Source of the DNA: Chara braunii
Taxonomy: Eukaryota > Streptophyta > Charophyceae > Charales > Characeae
DNA length: 21,281 nucleotides
Assembly: GCA_003427395.1 (NCBI GenBank)
Contig: BFEA01000262.1
Coordinates: 515,131 to 536,411 of the forward strand
Reading direction: 5' to 3'
The first letter of the stretch is position 1; the number at the start of each line of letters is the position of its first letter. A program made the position numbers and the translations under genes. Positions 17,507 through 21,281 of this stretch are shown here, piece by piece. The notes under the pieces were generated by a model that ran no database searches, was not told where the DNA came from, and saw nothing but the letters and a program-made list of their open reading frames with translations.

Positions 17507-18866
17507 GGCAAATGTTTGAGTCACCGTAGGAACTGCTCATTTGTAGAATCAATATGTAAAATAAATGAAACGTTGTAGAAGTCCATAATGAGACAGACAC
17601 GATTTGTGGATTTTTATTTGTTTTGTTTTCACTTTATTGATTTGTTATTGTTTTTATATACATATATATATATATATATATTTTATTAGCTAAACCTTTT
17701 TTTTTTTTTCTACGCATAGAAAAACCATCATTTAACTTAAGCCTTGAAAACATATATGCAAATTCCCCTAAGCTTCGCTTTTTTTTTTTTTTTTTTAGTT
17801 ATCAAATTTTGTGTCACCGCTTTAATCATGATTGATGCGGTGAAATAATATCAGGTTAGTTCAACCATTAGTTTCCTAATGGCATCGAACTATATCTCCA
17901 ACCATAGAGATAAAACCGTTGCTGGGCATATAGCCTATAAGGATCCTACTCGTTGCAAGTCATTTCGTCCCACGTGTATATGTTGTTTGTGAGACCATTC
18001 TGCAGCTGTCCATGTGGAAACCCGTTTCATAGTGAAGATTTAGAGCACCTCGTCATCAAATTATACATAATTGTAAAGGTTGTCTAACTTGCCAACTGCC
18101 CAATGAACCGTAGGTGGAGAGGGAGAGAAGGACAACAAACAATGATAATCGTGAACTCTCTCATAGCAGAGAGCTGTGATGATTAGAATACACACGACGC
18201 ACTCATTCTGCGCAGTGAGCCCCAATGAACTTTCGCCTACCTTTTGACGAAATGAGTCTGTTTGCTGCAATTTGAGGTTTTTTTGCTTAGGAGGGCTCCT
18301 TCGTTAATTTTGAAAGATATACCGATGAATTTTACAATTAGTTACCTAATTATTTTTCCTGCAACTAGCGATTTGCCTTTGGTCATTTGTCAAAATTGTT
18401 GTGGAAAAGGGGGTTCCTTTTTATCATGGTTCCCTTCAACCGTCCAAAGCATTTTTTTTCACAATTTCTTCTTAAGCTGTTCTCATAACAACATCCATGA
18501 TTATGCACAATCTTCACCGTAATTGCATTTCCCACTCTACCGTGTACTGACCCTTATTTAGGCCGGAAACACTAACAGTAATGCTATAGTTTTTAACACC
18601 ATGTTGCACAAATTGTTAATGTGCTTGAAAGCAATTTAACTTCATAAATAAAAAATAACATTATAACTAGTTACTAAAAGAATTGAAATTATCGACATGC
18701 CTCAAACCTGAATGTAGAGGGCATTTTTGTAAGAATCACACAACATTTCATTATACTTCCTGCTGGATAGCGCAAGGTTTCCGAATACATAACTGCCATT
18801 AGGCCTTTTTCCCTGTGTTTTTTTTTTTATTCTGTCTCTTAGACACACATATATCTGCATGGTGTT
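17507..18866. other. AT-rich gene-less stretch with homopolymers
   Basis: Contains an AT microsatellite (17655-17681), T runs near 17698 and 17780, and no recognisable gene. The plus frame at 18262-18522 (LRRAPSLILKDIPMNFTISY...) and the minus frame at 18061-18270 carry no motif I can name. Confidence 0.45.
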
Positions 18867-18869
18867 AAA

Positions 18870-18936
<67 letters not shown>
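18867..18936 (+). repeat. A12 followed by (GA)29
   Basis: Twelve A (18867-18878) lead into an uninterrupted GA tract to 18936, then a G-rich stretch (GGGGGGTGAGGGGGGAGAAG). The base composition mirrors the (GA)n(A)n tract at 16038 but in the reverse order. Confidence 0.97.
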
Positions 18937-18939
<3 letters not shown>

Positions 18940-19043
18940 AGGCCGGGGGGTGAGGGGGGAGAAGGGAGGAGAAGAGTGGAGGCATGGAGGTGGCAGTTCA
19001 AATTCAGAATTTGAAAAGCCTCCCCGCATCCGCCAGTGCAGGA

Positions 19044-19114
19044 GAACAGGGCAAAACTGGGGTATATAGCCTTAAAAAAAAATAAACAAATGAACAGGGC
19101 AAAACTGGGGTATA
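19044..19114 (+). mobile_element. Tail-only insertion with 23-bp direct repeats
   Basis: The 23 bases at 19044-19066 (starting GAACAGGGCAAAACTGGGG) are repeated exactly at 19092-19114. Between them are only 25 nt: TAGCCTT, nine A and an A-rich end. The long perfect duplication around an A tail is what target-primed reverse transcription leaves when it stops almost at once. Confidence 0.7.
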
Positions 19115-19296
19115 ATCCGTCCTTCTAATGGGCCCTGCGTACCTCTACAAGATTGAGAGGTTCCTTGGTTATAGCAAAAATCGAATCATTTGAAATGGCT
19201 CAAGGACAATCATTTCATCCCGCCCTAAATGAAGATTAGAACACTTGAATCGTGATGCTTTCATCAACAGTTACAATGGTCTATATTGACTGTTGC

Positions 19297-19364
19297 ATGT
19301 AGCTTTCTTTCTTTTCTTTTTTTTATAATAATTATTATTATTATATTTTTTGGATGTAGCTTTC
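19297..19364 (-). mobile_element. Tail-only insertion with 11-bp direct repeats
   Basis: ATGTAGCTTTC at 19297-19307 and 19354-19364 flank a 46-nt T-rich segment (T runs plus ATAATAATTATTATTATTAT). On the minus strand it is an A-rich tail with a simple-repeat part. Confidence 0.6.
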
Positions 19365-19505
19365 AGCCACGGTCCCGGTATCTCTTCCCTGCTTGAGGGG
19401 TGGGCGCAAGCTGGTCCTTGGGCCCGGAGCTGCCACAGCAGGCGGCTGGGCCCGCTGGGCACCGAAAGTACCGACAGGAAAACGACAAATGAATATAGGG
19501 GCGAC

Positions 19506-19618
19506 GGCACGTGGAACACCGAAGCCATGTGACATCTGGGAATCCGACCTGGATCATGCATCGGGGCAGGTAGCACGTCGTTAGGCCACGTGGCAGAGTT
19601 CGTGTGACGCCACGTGCC
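19506..19618 (+). promoter_or_regulatory. Cluster of three G-boxes
   Basis: CACGTG occurs at 19508-19513, 19587-19592 (in the perfect palindrome GCCACGTGGC) and 19611-19616 (GCCACGTGCC), plus a related CACGTC at 19574. In plants G-boxes bind bZIP and bHLH factors (light, abscisic acid). They stand 30-140 bp upstream of the ATG at 19650. No clear TATA box follows (CCATTAATAGG, 19620, is the nearest AT-rich word). Confidence 0.45.
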
Positions 19619-19649
19619 TCCCATTAATAGGGGTAGCGAGACGAGGGCG

Positions 19650-20264
19650 ATGGCTTTTCTTGCCGCCAATTCGGCAGCCCAAATCGCGTCCAGGTTCTCC
19701 GTCGATATCTCTCAATCTGTGGCGCGCAGCTGTGGGAGCAGCTACCAATGGCGGGAAAGCTGCCTATGGCGGGAAGATCTTGTCCAGAAGGGAAATCGTC
19801 GGGTGAGAGATTGCCACGTCAGCGATCGCGTCCGGTGGTCCCAATCCCGACGCCTGGCGGCTCCACAAGAGAGCGGATTCCAACCCTTGGCGTCGGCAAG
19901 AGGCGCAAACAAGGCGGGGCCCGATAGCACGGCGGGGTGGCTCTCTTGGCGCCATCCGGCGCGGCACCGCCGCCGATGGATTTCGGCGGGCGACACGTGG
20001 ATCGTTGCGCGCGCGCGCGGCTGTCCTTCGTTGCCAAATCCGCACTCAATCTCAATCTTTCGAGAAAATCTCGCCGCCGCCAAAGGCCGCCGCCATCGCC
20101 ACCGAGGTCTCGGGCATGAAGGTCTCCGTCTTCCTCTTCGGGAAGATGAAGGCAAGGGCGGCGTCAGGCGAACACGAACGGGATGGATACAGTCGGGATA
20201 CAGACGTGTGACGGTATCGGCGATTGGATTCCAGCCGGATGCTCGCGTTGGGTGCGTAGTCTGA
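19650..20264 (+). CDS. Possible GC-rich gene start, unrecognised; exon structure unknown
   Basis: ATG at 19650 opens a 204-codon frame, MAFLAANSAAQIASRFSVDI..., in a GC-rich island. The first ~30 residues are rich in Ala and Ser with Arg and a single Asp, as in plastid or mitochondrial transit peptides. After about residue 50 the frame becomes Arg/Trp-rich with no domain, so the real exon may be shorter: TCGG|GTGAGA at 19799-19808 is a fair splice donor. Another frame near 20089-20150 (AAAIATEVSGMKVSVFLFGK) could belong to a later exon. Three G-boxes lie upstream. GC-rich DNA gives long frames by chance on both strands (a minus frame overlaps at 19742-20155), so confidence is low. Confidence 0.25.
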   Translation: MAFLAANSAAQIASRFSVDISQSVARSCGSSYQWRESCLWREDLVQKGNRRVRDCHVSDRVRWSQSRRLAAPQESGFQPLASARGANKAGPDSTAGWLSWRHPARHRRRWISAGDTWIVARARGCPSLPNPHSISIFRENLAAAKGRRHRHRGLGHEGLRLPLREDEGKGGVRRTRTGWIQSGYRRVTVSAIGFQPDARVGCVV

Positions 20265-20418
20265 CGCCAAAGGCGCTGGGGAGAGTGGGGGAGGGGCGCG
20301 CAAAGAAGGAAGAAAATGTTGGGAAAAAAAAAAGAAAAAAAAAGGTGTGTTCACATTGTAAGAAGTTGAGGGACTACGGGTAGGAAAAGAAAAAAAGAAA
20401 TTGTGGGATTGAGGAATG
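20265..20418. other. Purine-rich, gene-less
   Basis: Runs of A broken by single G (20324-20344, 20383-20400). No gene. Confidence 0.5.
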
Positions 20419-20487
20419 GAAGTAATTACTAGGACAAAAAAAAAAAAAAAGAAAAAAAAAAGAAAGAAAAAAAGAAGTAATTACTAG
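20419..20487 (+). mobile_element. Tail-only insertion with 14-bp direct repeats
   Basis: GAAGTAATTACTAG at 20419-20432 recurs exactly at 20474-20487. The 41 nt between are A with a few G and one C. The repeat contains a perfect palindrome, AGTAATTACT. Nothing but tail-like sequence was inserted. Confidence 0.75.
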
Positions 20488-20626
20488 TAATAAAGTAAAA
20501 TACTTACAATAAAAGGAAAACAACGGAAGGTTCAATATGTTCCTTGCGGTGAAGGACGCTTTTCTCTTGGCTTTTTTTTGGTATTCCTTTTCGAGGACAA
20601 ATAATTTCGCTTTCCGTAATTGTAAT

Positions 20627-20696
20627 ACAGTGAATACAGTTAAAAAACAAAAAAAAAAACAAAAAAAAAAAAAACAAAAAAAACAAACAAACAGTG
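20627..20696 (+). repeat. A/C-rich tract with short flanking repeat
   Basis: A runs broken by single C extend from 20641 to 20690. ACAGTG occurs on both sides (20627-20632 and 20691-20696), which may be a target-site duplication, but six bases is weak. Confidence 0.4.
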
Positions 20697-20981
20697 GCCT
20701 TAGACTCTGCTTCTCGTACACGCATCAACACACTATTTACATTTCTTCTCCGCATGTACAACTCTCAGTTTGAAACTTCATCGTAATTTCCCCTCAGGGG
20801 GCGTTTCGGCTAATCAGGCCGCGCTCCTGGCACTCACTCCTCAGGGGGCTTCTCCCAGATCCACCTTGTGGGGACCACCACCAGACTGTCCGACCAAGCA
20901 ACAGAGAATAGAGGGGCCGACGGCCTTGCCCTCCCGTTATACCTTTCAACTAGCTACCGGCGTAGTCCAACACGCGTCCTC
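20697..20981. other. Unassigned stretch
   Basis: No gene. CCTCAGGGGGC occurs twice (about 20801 and 20840). Confidence 0.4.
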
Positions 20982-21093
20982 CTACCTTCTTCCCCCGAAT
21001 ATAACGTACGGTCATTATAGCTGTATTTGAGGCATTTTTCAGTCTAGATACAGCTATCATGACCGTACGTTGTATGGGGGGGGAAGAAGGTAG
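20982..21093. repeat. Long hairpin: 45-bp inverted repeat around a 21-nt spacer
   Basis: The left arm 20982-21026 (from CTACCTTCTTCCCCC to ATAGCTGTAT) and right arm 21048-21093 (from ATACAGCTATCATGACCGTA to GGGGAAGAAGGTAG) are complementary at all but a handful of positions. The spacer is TTGAGGCATTTTTCAGTCTAG-like, about 21 nt. Possible readings are a small foldback transposon, a microRNA precursor or a recent inverted duplication. No terminal target-site duplication is obvious. It lies 80 bp upstream of the U6 copy. Confidence 0.92.
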
Positions 21094-21120
21094 TCCGCTG
21101 CGTCCGTAATTGTAAGAAGA

Positions 21121-21175
21121 TAACGAGTTAGAAAAAAAACGAAAAAACAAAAAAAACAAAAAAACGGTAACGAGT
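21121..21175 (+). mobile_element. Tail-only insertion with 8-bp direct repeats
   Basis: TAACGAGT at 21121-21128 and 21168-21175 flank 39 nt of A runs broken by single C or G. The right copy overlaps the first two bases of the U6 copy, so the insertion would have landed exactly at the U6 5' boundary. Confidence 0.55.
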
Positions 21176-21281
21176 CCTTCGCGACATCCGTTAAAATTGG
21201 AACGATACAGAGAACCTAGACAAGATTAGCATGGCCCCTGCGCTTTCAAGGATGACACGCATAAATCGAGAAATGGTCCAA
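21174..21281 (+). ncRNA. U6 spliceosomal snRNA copy with two insertions, reaching the window end
   Basis: U6 is the catalytic RNA of the spliceosome. The sequence matches plant U6 closely: GTCC-TTCG-CGAC 5' stem-loop, CATCCGTTAAAATTGGAACG, ATACAGAGA, GATTAGCATGGCCCCTGCGC, AAGGATGACACGCATAAATC and GAGAAATGGTCCAA. Two insertions interrupt it. Nine bases (CCTAGACAA, 21215-21223) lie between the ACAGAGA box and the AGC triad. Four bases (TTTC, 21244-21247) enlarge the internal stem-loop loop to 9 nt. The upstream 100 bp has neither the plant upstream element (TCCCACATCG) nor a TATA box at -30. The 3' oligo-T or A tail falls outside the window. The first insertion should disable the RNA, so a pseudogene is more likely than a gene. 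Confidence 0.88.

Noticed and set aside
19742-20155. Arg-rich minus-strand proteins
   Set aside because: Chance open frames opposite a GC-rich stretch; low-complexity Arg/Pro content and no domain.
20324-20400. Further tail-only insertions at the A/G runs
   Set aside because: No direct repeat of six or more bases flanks these runs.

Overview
The window looks like nuclear DNA of a eukaryote, most likely a land plant or close streptophyte relative. It holds a decayed L1-type LINE with a plant-style ORF1 (CCHC zinc knuckle followed by a Gly/Pro/Ser-rich tail), copies of spliceosomal U2 and U6 snRNA, long (GA)n, (AT)n and poly(A) tracts, several diverged tandem repeats and G-box (CACGTG) motifs. 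There are no bacterial-style operons and no intact gene that I can name. The plant assignment is an inference.

Layout. 1-4699: one minus-strand LINE, read from its 5' side on the right to its 3' side cut by the left window edge. It has ORF1 (N-terminal piece, middle domain, zinc knuckle, Pro/Ser-rich tail), then an APE-type endonuclease, then reverse transcriptase. All three frames are used, with many stops and a perfect 125-bp internal duplication. 4700-6300: gene-less DNA, a U2 snRNA retrocopy with an A tail, and the first array of an 11-bp-phased repeat (TTTGTGCTATG type). 6300-8017: no recognisable gene. 8018-9450: a repeat-rich, AT-rich block with a 125-bp triple repeat, a tRNA-like/SINE-like piece and about ten short hairpins with a constant loop and co-varying stems. 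9450-13720: mostly unassigned, with one hydrophobic minus-strand fragment. 13750-14470: the second array of the 11-bp repeat, interrupted by a U6 snRNA retrocopy with a 23-nt tail and a 9-bp target-site duplication. 14470-16800: G/C-rich blocks, a 50-63-bp minisatellite, a (GA)n(A)40 tract and a 117-bp repeat. 17414-17488: a tRNA-Arg(ACG)-like cloverleaf of organellar/bacterial type. 18860-21281: microsatellites, several A-rich-only insertions between direct repeats, a GC-rich stretch with three G-boxes and a possible first exon, a 45-bp-stem hairpin, and a U6 snRNA copy ending at the window edge.

The common thread is retroposition. The LINE supplies a plausible (now dead) example of the machinery. 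The U2 and U6 copies carry A tails and candidate target-site duplications. At least four loci consist only of an A-rich tail between direct repeats, as expected of target-primed reverse transcription that stopped within the tail. The two most novel items are the hairpin array at 8611-9450 and the shared 9-nt (instead of 5-nt) loop in the U6 internal stem-loop of both U6 copies.
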